The position numbers were made by a program, and so were the translations under genes. Below, one piece after another: positions 1 through 13,900 of a stretch of DNA of 64,000 nt. The notes under the pieces were generated by a model, which saw only the letters and a list, made by a program, of their open reading frames with translations, was not told the DNA's origin and ran no database searches. Position 1 is the stretch's first letter. Each line of letters begins with the position of its first letter. Source of the stretch: Himantopus leucocephalus (Eukaryota > Chordata > Aves > Charadriiformes > Recurvirostridae); contig RSEF01000004.1 of NCBI GenBank assembly GCA_003993805.1, positions 10,980,305 through 11,044,304 on the forward strand, given 5' to 3'.

Positions 1-917
1 CAACTGATTAGACTAGGTGAACTTGGTGTATACTATGTGTACTCAGTACCCAGCTGAGATGGTACTAATACTGAATAAAGCACAATAATTATTGCACTTA
101 TCTTGTGTTTCATATTCTCATTTATGTCTCTCAATCAAGTATTTGAGTTCCTTCCAACATGTCATCCAGCTTTTTGTTTACTGCAATTTCCACATTATTT
201 GAAATTATTGCCATAGGATTCGATTACTACATTCTTTAAAACTTCATTCGATTATTTCAAAGTAGAATACATTGCACTTGCTCCTCTTTAATTTCTTTAC
301 ATTTTAGACCTTTTTTCTAGTTTTCTAAACTGATTTTTAATCCCATTGTATTTGCAGGCCCTCCTGGTTTCATACTTTATGTAAATTTAGTAAGCAGATC
401 CTTCAGGTCGTCAGGAAAATGTGGAGCAAAAACATATGTATCACCTATCTGTTGAATACTAAATGATATGTCCTTTATTTGAGAGTGAATGATTAACAGC
501 TGTTTGTTAGACAAGGTTATCCAGTAATTTTCCACCTATTCAATCACAGTTTCACCTAGTCCTTAATTCTCTATGCCATACTTCTGAGAATGTCATAAGA
601 AAAGGTATTAATATCAGAGTAAGATATACAGCTTCTCTCCTATCTACCAGGTCAGTTAACTGCTCACATAAGAGCATTAAATCTGTTTAATGATTTCTTC
701 ATAATAAATTCATGTTGGTTTTACTCATCTGTTACCTTCCAAGTGCTCACAAACTGTTTGTGCATGTTGACTGACTTATAATTCCCTAGCTCTTGCATGT
801 CCCCTTTCTGAAGACAAACATTATACTTCCTGTTTTTCTAACCTTACTGTAATTAATCCATCTCTCACAATTTCACAATAAATACATTTTAAAAATAACG
901 AACAGAGTGGTACACCC

Positions 918-949
918 NNNNNNNNNNNNNNNNNNNCCCCCCCCCCCCC
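918..949. other. 19-N assembly gap followed by 13 C residues
   Basis: Unknown bases at 918-936 are followed at once by a pure C-run at 937-949. The gap probably covers the rest of a C/G-rich simple repeat that could not be read through. Confidence 0.95.
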
Positions 950-1360
950 AATTAGCTCATCCACTGAGTTTACAGAAATGCGTGCTCTTGAAGTTCGCTT
1001 TCCCTATAAGGGTTGCAAGTTTTTATGAAAAAATGCTGCTTCATGACTGCTCTCAGATAAGTTGCCTGCTGCTTTCTCGATCTCAGCTTTACTTATGTTC
1101 TCTATCTTCTCTATGAAAAATACTTGTCTTCAGTGCTTTCCAAGAATTTGCCAGACATTATGTCTTTGTAACGCCTGTTTCTATCCCTTCCTGAAAGGAT
1201 GCACCCAATCCAAATAAACCACATTGGGTGATTCTGCTAGTTGCTCACAAGAAACCTTCTTCACTCATCTGGCCTGGGAGTCTTTAATGAAGAGAAGAGA
1301 GCATTTGCTTTCTCTTCCTATATCATCACTCATAATTCCAGCAAATATAATTGTTCTATG

Positions 1361-1417
1361 ATCTGAAGCTCAGAGTGAAGGTAGCAAAGATACATACCTT
1401 CACTCTGAGCTCCAGAT
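1361..1417. repeat. Inverted repeat: 23-bp stem, 11-nt loop
   Basis: The arms 1361-1383 (starts atctgaagctcagagtg) and 1395-1417 (ends tctgagctccagat) are reverse complements over 23 bp with one mismatch. They are separated by an 11-nt loop (gcaaagataca). Either strand would fold into a compact hairpin. Confidence 0.93.
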
Positions 1418-3888
1418 ATGTCTGTGATATCAGACATGGAATTTCAGTGGCTTTAGGTATCTGCAAAATAGAACAGGAGTCTTTTAATAACGTAAAAACA
1501 GTTTAATAAGAGTATTTAACATAGTATTTTACTATTATGCCAAATCCAAAAAGGTAATTTTAGTAAATAGTAAATATCATCCTAACCAGGTCTATCAATT
1601 AAATGGACATAGTCAATTCTTTAAGTCTTGTATCTCAATTCCAATAAAGTTACTTAAAGTGATTATACTGACTGTCTCTGTGTACAAATGAATGTTTGCT
1701 GAAGCGTGTGCAAATACATGCACAGGTGAAAAAAATCCCAAAGAAAACACATTTGTTTATAGAGGAGTTCTGAAAAGTGATACTTTAGGTATGTGCTCTA
1801 AGTTATTCTATAAGTTTTTTATGAGAATAGCTAATTATCGGTAAAATGATTAAGCAATGCTGAAATACCAGAATAAAAATGAAAGACGAATGGTAAATTT
1901 GACACTCAAAAATAAACAATTGTTTGCCAAAGAGAAAAACTCAAACTGTTTCAGAAATAAAATACATTGCTGTGATTCTGAGTGTTTTGCAAATATTGGG
2001 GATAATTAAGTACCGAATCTATTTAAAAAGTGCTGTTCAAAACAACAAATATTATTCTAGTGCATCCTGCAAAAAACAGGAGGACAAGATGCAGGAAGCT
2101 GGTAAAGCCCAGTAGTACAGCAACAAGAGGCTTGAACACGGATATCCCTTACCTTTTGAGGGGATATGAAGATTAAGGATGGGGTACTGAGTCTCTGCTT
2201 TCTCCCTTGAAGGAATAAACTCAATCCCCAGAATTCCCCTGATGGGTGAATTCACTGAAAACACACAGGCGTCACTCTTCTACATGGATTGCCTGCGGTA
2301 AGGGAAAATGGGGCTTTGTAACTGCATATCACCCTATAAATTCCTACAGTGTGTATTTTTTGTCAGAATAGGTTCATTCATGCCAGTGATATAGATGACT
2401 AATTGCTTATTGGATCAGCTGCTATTCAGAAAAATTAAATGTTAAACAATACAAACACTACTCACAATAAGAAACAGAATGCTTAATATGGTTGAGTATT
2501 TCTTGCATACTGGTGGATTGGTATAGCTGTGCTGTAAAAGAGCAGGTATGTTCACAGTGTTCTCAAGTCTGGACTTTTATTTTTTTGAAACTTGAAATAT
2601 ATACCTTTTTTGATGTGTAAATAATAACTTTTGTCCTCAGAGCAAAAGAATACAATGAAATACATATGTTACGACAAAAGTCAATAAAATTATGAGCGGC
2701 ATTAAGATGAAAAGGAAATAACTGTTCATCTCCTCTGATACAAGACATTTAAGAGAACAGACCACAACTTACTTTCTTGTTGTGTTTTCTTTGTCTTCCC
2801 TTGCCCAAGATATTTCTCACTGAGATAGTAAAGTAAATGGGCAGGACATAATTTCAGAGTTCATCTGAGCAATTCTGTCAGGGTACAGTACCCAAACCAT
2901 GAACTCCAAACGAACTTGAGTAGTGTATGAAAAGTTGTATACACCAACTTGTTATTTTCCTTTTTTTGCTCTACAAGCGTCTGCCCTCGTAATTCTATAG
3001 AATGTTTCTTTTGTACAAAGAAACATGTCTCCAAATTCATCTGGTTTTCAAAATCTGAAATGAGCTACTTAGCTCGATTTATTCTGAAGATACTTATAAA
3101 TTTACAGAGCATAATATCTATTTTCTAATAGGTAAAAATTATTACAAAATTGTCACTGCTGACGTAAGCTTCACTACTCATATCACAAACTGAGATTCTA
3201 TATCTCACGCTTAATAATAAAAAGTTTAATGTTCTGGATCAAGTAGTTGTAACAAGAAGGATTATTCCACTTAGAAAATTTCTCAAAATAAAAAGAAAAA
3301 AAATAGAATAAATGTTGTATTTTATTTGAAAGCAGCTGTCAGCATGCTCACTTTTATAAAAAACAGAGCATTATTTGCCATTGCAGATGAAAGAACCATT
3401 TTGTATTGAGTGGGAAGATAATCACAGAGTTTAAAAATGAAAATAGTCTTCTAATATCATATAATGCCAACTAGAGACAAAATGAGAAAATGGTATGACT
3501 GACATGTTGTCTCACAAAGATAACTGTAGCATAGAGCTTTGGCATATGTTAACATTCTGCTTTTTTTAATTAAGCATCAAGGGAAACTATATACAGCAAA
3601 GGAATACTATGGCAAGACCAAGAAATAAATTTTATAAGGATTCACAGATTCTGTATCATTAATAATTCATAAATTAACTATGTGGCAAAATTTTAAACAT
3701 TATTATGGAAAAAATTATTAAGAACACCTATAAGTTCCTTAAGCAATAATAGAAAACATGACAAATTTTATTTTAAAAATTACTGCTGCGCACCAACCTG
3801 AGTTAAGAAAAATATTATTTCTGGCCTCTGAATTTCAAGTTCTTAAATCCTAATTCCTTTGTTCCTTCCGCAATTATGTACTGCTGCC

Positions 3889-3907
3889 TTTTTTTTTTTT
3901 TTTTTTN
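3889..3907. repeat. Poly-T tract (18 T) ending in N
   Basis: A T homopolymer followed by a single N. It is the same pattern as at 21156, so the true length is uncertain. Confidence 0.9.
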
Positions 3908-3938
3908 CAAGTCAGGATGGAAGAATTGCCCTGCACAT

Positions 3939-4024
3939 GTTATTTTTCATGGTGCGTTATATATAGGTATCCATGCAGAGCAATATATGTAGATCCATAT
4001 ATGTAACACGCCATGAAAAATAAC
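3939..4024. repeat. Imperfect long inverted repeat
   Basis: The outer arms gttatttttcatgg (3939-3952) and ccatgaaaaataac (4011-4024) are perfectly complementary over 14 bp. Pairing continues imperfectly inward through tgcgttatatatagg against ccatatatgtaacacg, around a loop of roughly 20-30 nt. It lies about 30 bp after a T homopolymer. Confidence 0.88.
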
Positions 4025-4650
4025 ACATCCATATACATTATCCTTTTTTCTGGCAGTCTGACATTTGCTGAATTGTTTTCAGTTTTGATCTATTTTAACT
4101 GAGATCTTTTTCTACACGCTCTTGCTTAAGCGGTCATTCCATATCCTATATTTATGCAGCTGGTTACTTTTGTCCAAGTATAAAACCTTCCATTTATGCT
4201 GAACATATTCTGCTTATTTTTGAAAGTCTGTCCATAGCCTTTGATAACCTCTGTTCTGTGAGAACCAGTTTAATCCATTAGTGGTATAAAACTCCAGAAA
4301 AACAAATAAACAAAACCAGAAGCCTTCCTACCAATTCAACAAATTAAATGGATCTAGAGAGTTTAAAAAATGCCAAAGTCAAACAAAGGCGAGGATATTC
4401 TGCAGCCAAGAACAGGGAGAGGGAAATGAGATCACTGCTTTCCAGCAGCATCAAGCTGTTATGTCAGCTGCCCAGGAAACACAAGCTTTAGTATCATCTT
4501 GAAATTTAATCATGCTCATTCCAAGTCAATAATGACAATAATAAATAATACTAGATCCAGGTGAGAACCCTAGGAAACAGGCAAACCCAAACCCTTCATC
4601 CTGAACGTATCTAGGTCCTAATACTTGAGCTTGCCTCTGCGGCACAAAGA

Positions 4651-4687
4651 CTAAAGAAGACTTAAAGATGCTAAAGAAGACGTAAAG
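4651..4687. repeat. 20-bp tandem duplication
   Basis: ctaaagaagacttaaag is repeated 20 bp later as ctaaagaagacgtaaag, with one mismatch. Confidence 0.85.
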
Positions 4688-6189
4688 TTGGTTTTCAAGA
4701 TCTTATTTCAAAATCTACTGTTAACACTGGCAATGGTCTTTTTATTTCATGAAGTGATTTATATTTTTATTTAAATCCCTCACCGCGCTGTTCTATGATA
4801 TAGAAGAAACATGTACTACTAAGGATGACACTTAAAGCACCCTTTGATCCTCAGGGCCTCTTGTGTTCTGGGTCTTCAGGAGAGGGCACATCACAGAAAT
4901 AGAAACTTTTGATAATTCCATGAAAATAGCTTAGTGCACTTTCACTTATCTGGCTACCATGACAGAAGATGGCATGTTTTGTGGAAAATACTGTGACATA
5001 TATACAGTACCTATCATTTTCACAGTAAGAAAACTTCCAGAACTAGTGCTGCTTGTGAACTATGATTCTTTAATGTACTAATATAAAGAAAGGATCTCTA
5101 AAGAAGACCTGTTGCAAATGCCATTTCCATTTTACTGCCCCTGGAGGCTTCATATGAAGTTCATAGGTAGATACACAATCATCTTGCTAGACTGATGAAT
5201 GTTATTCCTGTGCCTTTATGACAGAAAAATCTGAAGAGTTCTGAATCTCCTCTGGGTGTCACAATACCCCTTTCCTCTCCCCCAGAGGTAGTCACAGAGA
5301 AAGGAAAGATGGCACTAAAACCAAGTGTCAGCACTCCTGAGCCGCAAGGATTACACAAACTCCTAAAGTGAAGAAGCTGTGTAGGATTTAGGCACTTTGA
5401 GGAATGAAAGATTCAGGAAGTGCCAGGCAGGAAGGAAATTTGCCTGGATAGGCTTGAAGGGTTTGCTTTGTTTTGTTAATTTCAAAATTATTCAGAAACA
5501 CTGTCATGTATCATGTGAGCCAAACAAGAAGCTTCCACATTATGAAAAGTGCATAAACTTATTACAGAACATTATATAGTATTAAAGATAAACATGGATA
5601 ACTACTAAATTACTCAAACACCATTCCTTTAATAATGACGTTTTGAGTTCAGCCTTTCTACTGTGAGTCAGTTTCTACCACATATGTTGATGCTGTAGGA
5701 AGAACCAGCTGTGATGTTCACAATTGATATTTTTCACATCAACAGGTTTTCAAGGAAATGTCAGAGACATTTTTTCAACAGAAAATGTCAGAGGTTCTAT
5801 TAGTATTGCCACCGAAACCTCAAACTTGATAAGATGTGGAAAAGCAGCAGACTTTTCCTGGAATTTAAATGGTCTGACACACTTGATTCCAAACAAGTAG
5901 TTCTGACAGTCTGTGAGATAATGGAAACAGGTAGGCAATGTTGCCTCTGCCGGTCAAAGAAAGCTACCGAACCTTAGGCTGCCTTGATCTGCAGTAATAC
6001 TGTCTGTAAATGTTCTTTCCTTCTATGAATTCCTGTGGCTCCCAACTTCACAAAAGAAAGGAGGAAAACAATCTTATTGACACACACAGTATTGCCACAC
6101 AAACTTATCTCAGCACACTATTTCAAAGGAATTTGGGACTTTTTAGAGGCTCCTGTTGCTTTCACTGGAAGGAAAAATTCGAGTGTTTA

Positions 6190-6387
<198 letters not shown>

Positions 6388-7052
6388 CTAAGGAAAAATT
6401 TCATAATTGAATTTTGAAAGCTTTCCGTTTAACTTTAAATGTGAAGGAAATCTTCTATTAACTGAAAAGGTCTGTTACAGCCTACTCTTTGCAAACATAA
6501 GCAGTTTTTATAAACTGTGTCTGATTACTTCTGTTGGACTGAAATAATGCTGCTGAAGCTGGATTATTATTTTTTTTAAGCTACATTTCTCAGCAAAATA
6601 AGGCATAAGTGAACACTGCCTCCCCTTTTAATAATTTGTGAGACCACTATACATTTTGGATAAAATGATAAGAACTGGAAGTCATGAAATAATTTCAATT
6701 CTTAGTTGAATCATTCACTGCTGAGGAAGAAGGCAGACTATGCTATAGCAACACATGAAACACGTATGTGACAGCTTCAAGATCCTAACTGAAGATAAAT
6801 GATCATTTATTTGATTTATCTATACAGCCCCTGGATAGAGCTGAGTAATTCAAGTTACTATAAATTGTAAACACAACCATAAAAAAAGAACATTACGAGT
6901 ACTGAAAGGGTTTTATATGTGCCACTCACAAAAAGCTACTTAGAGACATTTCTTAATCTGCTTGAGTATTTAAATATGAATTTACCATGAACTGTTTATA
7001 CATGAAAACAGAAAATGTATTTTTATGTGGTTTTTTTTAAATAAACGTTTAC

Positions 7053-7078
7053 ACTATCCTATCCTATATCCTATCCCC
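7053..7078. repeat. Short TATCC pentanucleotide repeat
   Basis: About four imperfect copies of a tatcc unit (ctatcctatcctatatccta), then ccccc. Confidence 0.75.
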
Positions 7079-7784
7079 CTAGTAGGGGTTTTAAAACTGA
7101 ATAATAATATAAATGACAGTGTATAAAGATGTTTATGATAAAAGTAGTTTCTTACACATTTAAGTGCTGCTGAATTTCTATCCATATTTCCACAGGCACA
7201 CAAGAAAAAAAAAATAACAAAAGGGTATCAAAACAGTCAGATATGTAAATTCAGAACTTAAAGTGAAATTCATAGAAATTCAAATTTTTCTAAACCTCAA
7301 CCAATCTTTCTTCCAAGTTACACCACTGAAATCGGTGGAATTGTACTAGTTTGAGTAAAAGAAGAAATTTGGCTCCATTCAGCAGTCCTTTTGCCCTTCC
7401 TATATACAACTGATATATTAGCTTGTTCACTATGAAGAAAAAGAAATTCCTACCACTTAGCATTTCACAGTGAATTATCATTAAAGTTGGTTTGCCCTGT
7501 TTCCTGAGTAACCTCAAACCAAGACGCACTATTAATGAAGATATTTCTTTAATATTACAGTCTCAAAAAATGTATCCTATTTAATACCCAAATTAGTACC
7601 GATAGACAGAAAGACATTGCAATGCTTGTAGGATTCGCTCATATTCACTTCTAAAGCTTGGATTTTTTGTCAATATACTTGTGACCTGATCTAGATACCT
7701 AGTCTTAACACCACAAATTTTGAAATTTGTCTCTCTTCCACTGGTGTCAGAACAATAGTATGACTAAAGCGGACTCGTAGTTAG

Positions 7785-7945
7785 TGTCCTGGTTTGAGGT
7801 AAAACAGAACCAATTTTCTTTTCAGTAATTTTACTTTTCACTTAAGCCTCTTCTAACTCACTCTCTGGAATTAACAGCCCAAGCCACGACAGTTACCTAA
7901 CCTTAGCCCTGGGTCCCAAGGGCTAAACTGTTGCCTCCATTTAGT
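7785..7945. mobile_element. Possible endogenous-retrovirus LTR-like fragment
   Basis: The segment beginning tgtcctggtttgaggtaaaa resembles the 5' terminus of avian ERV LTRs, many of which start TGTCCTGGTTT. The region to about 7945 is more complex than the surrounding AT-rich intron. I see no matching 3' terminus, target-site duplication or internal retroviral sequence, so this may be a partial solo LTR or chance resemblance. The right boundary is arbitrary. Confidence 0.35.
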
Positions 7946-10900
7946 CTCATCTTGTTATTTTCAGGAAGTATACCAAGGATCTTGCTGAAGTAACTCAAAT
8001 TACAAGAGCAAGCCTACCTAGAAAGGAATTACTGGAGAGAGCAACCACTTGTGACAATTAGGTTACTGGTTCTCATTCAGCTCTGGGAAATGGCAAGGCA
8101 CGCGTAAGTATTTACAGTGAGGACTTTGGAAGATTTTCCTAGCCTTACTTATTTGCATCTTCTCCTGTTCACACACGATTTCTAGATTTCCCACTCAAGG
8201 AGAGTGAATAGGTGCAGGATGGAGTCTCCCCTTACCCTTTTAAATACTGCATCCTTTTTAAAACATGACTTAAACAAGGTTTTAATTTGAACACTGATGG
8301 TTACTATCTACCCACAGTTCTGCTAAACGCAGTAAGGATCCAATACTGCACAAAATATTTTTTCAAAAGTCAATTTCTTTCACAGAAAAGCTGAGCCCCC
8401 AGAATCTCTAAAAATGCCTGTATTAAACTCTTCCCTCCATTTTCTATTCCAAACATGGCAAGTTTTTACTGTAGTGATAAAGGACCATCGTGAAGACCTG
8501 TCTTAAGTGTTATAACCACCACAAGTCTTAAGCCCTAGTGTCAAGCTGATCTGTACTGAACAGGAATTAAAATGCTGTGTTCGTACAGCAGTTCTCCAGA
8601 CACAACCTTACTAAGGCCAAATTGCAGCAGCCTTAAAGTGAACATTTAGGAATGAAAAGCTTAAGGAATACAAGAGCAGTAACTGAACAAGTATATGCAA
8701 GCATTAAGTGCCATTATATTTGCTATGCTTTTGACCTTCTAGAGTTCACTACAACACTTTAATCATCACTGCTCTTCTGACCAATGTGTGCATTCCCACT
8801 GCCATTAAGAAATAAGAAGAAAAAAAAAGAAAAATATTAAATATTCAGGTGTTCGGAATCAGAGCAGTCTACATATATCACCACATTATATCAGGTATAG
8901 TTTATAATTACTTCCTCTTAGAGGAAGATAGTACCTGATTACACATGAAGGTGGAAGGAAAATAATAAAGACAACCTTGAAGAGATTTCTATTAAAAACC
9001 TCTTATAAGGGCTGAAGAGGAATTGAGATATAAACTGTAAGGTTCTAGCCTGTCTCTATAGCGGGCCAAAGCCAGGATCCCAAGGGTGAACACTGAGCAC
9101 AGAAAGAAGTGCAATATGTGTCATAATTTAAAAAAATCTATTAAAATCCTTTTTAGAAGTACTATTCTATTTTTAATGTTGCTGTTCTATTGAAAACTTT
9201 CTGAAAACGCACTGGCCACAGGAAACCAGAAAATAGTAATGATAAACAGGCCACAGCCAAATAAATGCAAATATGTCAACTTGCATTCTAAATGAACTCT
9301 TCTAGTTTGTGCTTTGTTTATAAAATGACAGAGGCTATAATTTTTACCTCAATTATAGAATAAAAATGAACTATTTTTGATTTTTATAGATTGATGTAAT
9401 TTCCAGAACACTAAAATCTTTAGAGTTCCATGAGCTTCTTTTAGAAAAGAATGATAAATAATTAAGTTAATGATAAATTATTCCAGTGAGACCCTTAATG
9501 ACAAAACCATTAAATACCAAGATCTATTAGAGAACAGTCTGCAGTCATTACTACTAGGCTATGATAAAATGGTCTTCGGAATTTGGACATGTTATTATAA
9601 ATTGTATTACTAAAAATATCTTTCAAAAAATAGAAGTCATTACAGTGGATTAAAAATCTTAGTTGAACACCAGTCCTTGAGACAGATTTTGACACTTATT
9701 CTTAAAGAATCAGTCTTTAATAGCAATTACTACCTTCTAGCTACAGTAAGACATATTCAGCAAAAGGGTATTTTGCTCCTTTAAGACTTTTAGCACATAC
9801 ATTCAGTTATGAATTAATCAGATTCTGCAACATGGGTTAAGATATTTCACTCAGTAATGAAAGTAAACATTAAAATTAGACTGATGAAGGGAAAAAAGAA
9901 TAATAATACTTTTTTATTTTCCTGAATAAATTAAATAGGCACAATTAGGATACCCATTACATTCAAATCAACAAATTCAGAAGGACATTATTATGTCATC
10001 TTTGCACGGCATAGTAAAGCTCTAGTCATGGTGCACTGTTCTCTGCAAAACATATTTGCATATTGAAATACAGTGCACTATTTTTTATCTCTTTAGAAGC
10101 TGGTCCTACAAAACCTAGAATGTGGAAAGCCACATGCCTGCCATTGTCTTACTTCATAACTCGAAGCAGAAACAAAACACAGTCAGATGCTAGCAATGAG
10201 AATTGCTACCGCAGTGATACGCACAGAGTTTGTAAAAAGATTAGAACCACAGAAACTTTGATACTTACTGGCTTAAAATTATTAACTTCTTAATTTTAGC
10301 CCCAAAAAAGAGGTTTTTTTAAATTTAGATGCTAAATATGGAAGAAACCTAGAAGAATGCGAAACAACTCACTGAAAATGGTAAGAGGCAGGCAGAAGTT
10401 TAAGATTTTGGTGGTTTACACTTAGGATCGGTCTAATCAATAATTTTTGTTGGTTTATACATCCTCAGTGTGGAAAGAAGAGCTCCAGGGGGAAAAAAAA
10501 ATTTATACTGCTGCCTATGTTAAAGGACTTGTTAGTTTTGTCATAGAAAGTATAAGCCAGATAATTAGTGGAAACTGCAAAATATAGTATCTTTAAAAAT
10601 AATAGTTTCAAAAATATTAATCCCTATGATACTGAATTTCTTTACCCTAAAAGTATAATGATTTAAATATCCACAATGCTGTAGTAATTTTGTATACCTA
10701 AACCTGATAATTTTGTAGCTGGGACTGCATAACTAATATGTTCAGAAAAAACATAACTCACTTTCATTAACCTACAGTAAACTAGTTTGTTTTCTAGCTC
10801 TCCAATATCTTCTTTATAGTCTCTCTGTATTGACTTTGTTCCTTCTCATTTAGAAGATCTAGATTTCTATGAATGGGATTTAGAATGAATACTACCGGCA

Positions 10901-13900
10901 ATAAAGATTTTGGCATTTTTATAAATCCAAACTCTGTTTAAGCTAGAAAAGCACCTTTTCTTCTTTTAAAAATAAATGCTACCCAGCCAATGATGACTCA
11001 CTGATAATCTCTATTAAAAAACCCTAATATAAAGATTCCTTAAGGTTACAGAAACAAACAAACAAATATACTGAAGAAAACATAAATTGGTGTATTTGTG
11101 GATGACTGCACAGGTATTAAGTGCATGATATATTCGTCTATTAAAAGGAACTGAAAAAAACAGCTGGACTGTTGAACATGATGCTGCTTATCAAAGGATT
11201 CCAGTAGTCAAAACCACCACCACAACAGTTATTCACCTCCACACCAATTTCTTCAAAACATTATACATACTTGCTATGGTACAAAGTTAGATGACACAGC
11301 TCAGAGTGGAACTAGGAGTGCATAGTGGATAGAATACCTATATTCTTTTCTCTGCTTTTCCTGAATATTCTGGGGCTAAAACAGAAGTGTGGTTCCTCAG
11401 TTCCTTTACTGCCTTATCAAACCCTAAATATCTATCAGGACTCTGAAGAATAAAAATGTCCTAAGAAATACAAAATTACAGAGTGCACCTCACAGAAGGA
11501 AGGTAGGTTACACCTTAATTTGTTTGAGAGACCTGTGCATATTCTACTCACTGTATCATGTCAGCTTTAATCTCCCAGGATGGAGGGAGACAGAGCATTA
11601 ACTAAACAGGAATTTAAGAACTACCTTGCTAGGCTTTTGATCTGGAAATCAATTGTACAGGATAATATTTTCTAAATATTTAGAAACTACTATATGGCAC
11701 ACCACCTGAAAACAAGTAATTCTGCCTTGACTGCAGTAACCCTTACATGAACCAGGACAGATGTTTCCCCTCAAGGCTCTTCAAATACATAAGCAAAGCC
11801 ATCTGGATACTTACTTGAACCTCAAGAGTGTGACCCCTCTTCATGTTTCCATTTTTTTTTTTTAGAAAAAGAAAAAAAGTTGGCTTGCGTAAACTCAACT
11901 TTTTGTTACGGAAACAGACTGTTATCCCTGCGTATTTTAAGTCTATAATTCACTTCGCCTGTTTAGGGAATTAATCAAGGAAATTTGATTAACTTGGAAA
12001 TCAGAAAGTATTATTAGAAAAGAGTGTGCTGGAAGATCATAAGACTACTTTCTGTCACTGAATGGGAAGCTTGTCATTAACACCTGTAGCTGATTTACTC
12101 TTCTTATTAATATCCTAACTGTTACTAACAATAGCTGATGGTGGAAAAACAAATGATCTCCCATTATCTTACATAGTTATTTTCACTAACTAATGGAGAA
12201 ATACAGCAAGGTTCCAAGAAGCTGCAAGATCTGCTGCTGGAAGACATGCCTTTTTGAAAGGCAGAATCCTGAGAATAAGTAACATTTAGCAATTTTTTTT
12301 GCAAAGAGAATGACATCTTTTCAGGGAAGAAGTAATTCTTATGACATCTCCCCTTCAGTACATTTTTCTAAACATTCATTATCTTCACACCTTTGATAAC
12401 TGTCAATGACTCAAACATCATGCAATATTTCAGACAAGATGTTACCAATATCAAGACAACGGCATTAAAACTCTTTCTCCTGGAAAGATGTTCCCGATTA
12501 ATTCCAAGTTCATCTTTGCCATTTTCAGTCAGAGCACCTCTATGGCACTCAGTTGATTTGGGATTAATTACTACATTGTGACCTCTGGAATCTTGCCAGG
12601 TGCTCCTAAGTAACAACTAGCTTTCAACAGGCATTACTAAAAGCATTACTATTGCTCTCTGTCCTATTAAATGACCTTCACATTCTAATCCTCAAAAAAA
12701 AAAAAAGTTTCCAGTTTTCTGAAAAGTCAGTTTTCCCTAGTTTATCAAACACTTTTCTATACAGAAGTAGAACAAATATTTTACAGATGGTCAGGCAGTT
12801 AGACCAATACTTGTTTGGATCGGCAATATTTCTGTTGTCTGAAAAATTATCAAAGGTTGAACATTAACACAATTTACTTTTCATAAATTTATGCAGCACT
12901 TCACTTAACATGCCATTTTCATTTGTGCCTTTAGTTATCCTTTCCTCTCTAAATCACCTACAAAATCTTGCACAGTACTGACTAGTAAGTTTTGCCTTAT
13001 TACATTTCTCCAGCGTACTATATTATCCTAAAGCAGACAATTCATTAAAAGTACTTGTTTAGGGACTTGCAATTAAAAGATTCAGTCTCTTCAGTAAACT
13101 GAGATGTAGATGATTTGGCATTAAATTATCCAACCTTGCTTCCATACAGAATATGCATATGTATTTGTTATGACTGGTTTTATTCTCTTTGCTCTATGTT
13201 CGATACGATCCTTATTATGGAAAATTGAAAGAAACAAGTGTTTCTTGGCTAGTGACTGAGCTTTAATGCTACCCTGTTTTCACTGCACGATAGTCCCAAT
13301 ACTCTGACTAAAGAATCATGTCCCATATATAAAACAAAGAAAGAGACAATATGAAATTTACTACTTCAACTAAGCAGCAGAAAATATACTATCCATGGGA
13401 CCTAAGGTGTAATTGTTAATTTTGCAAACAGATAAATGTACAGGGGCATATTCAGCACTTCTGTATAGTTTTATAAGAGAGGAAGTAAAAATATACAAGG
13501 CACTGGCAGAAATAGTGCCTGTTGTTACTGTAGGGAAAAATAGAGTGTGGCAATAATTTAGAATGTATAAATTTAAAATTTTCTTATGCTGTTTTATTAA
13601 AAACTAATAAGCAAGAAGGACAAGCAGAAAAGCAAATAAGGAAACTGGATAATGATTAAGTGATCTTAACAGCCAGTGGTGAATTGCCTGATTTAATTAA
13701 TTTCTTGCCTAAAGTATTATTATTTTTTCTTTGATCTTTATAAATGTATTAAAGAGTGTTCCTTGGTTAGACCAGATTCCATATAGTCTTTTATTTCTAA
13801 CTCTTTCAATTGTTGCATTATATAATTTGTAAGCTACTTTCTCAACTCTTTAAAAAAAAAAAACAAACACAAAAAACCCCAAACCAAACGTCTCAGCTAC

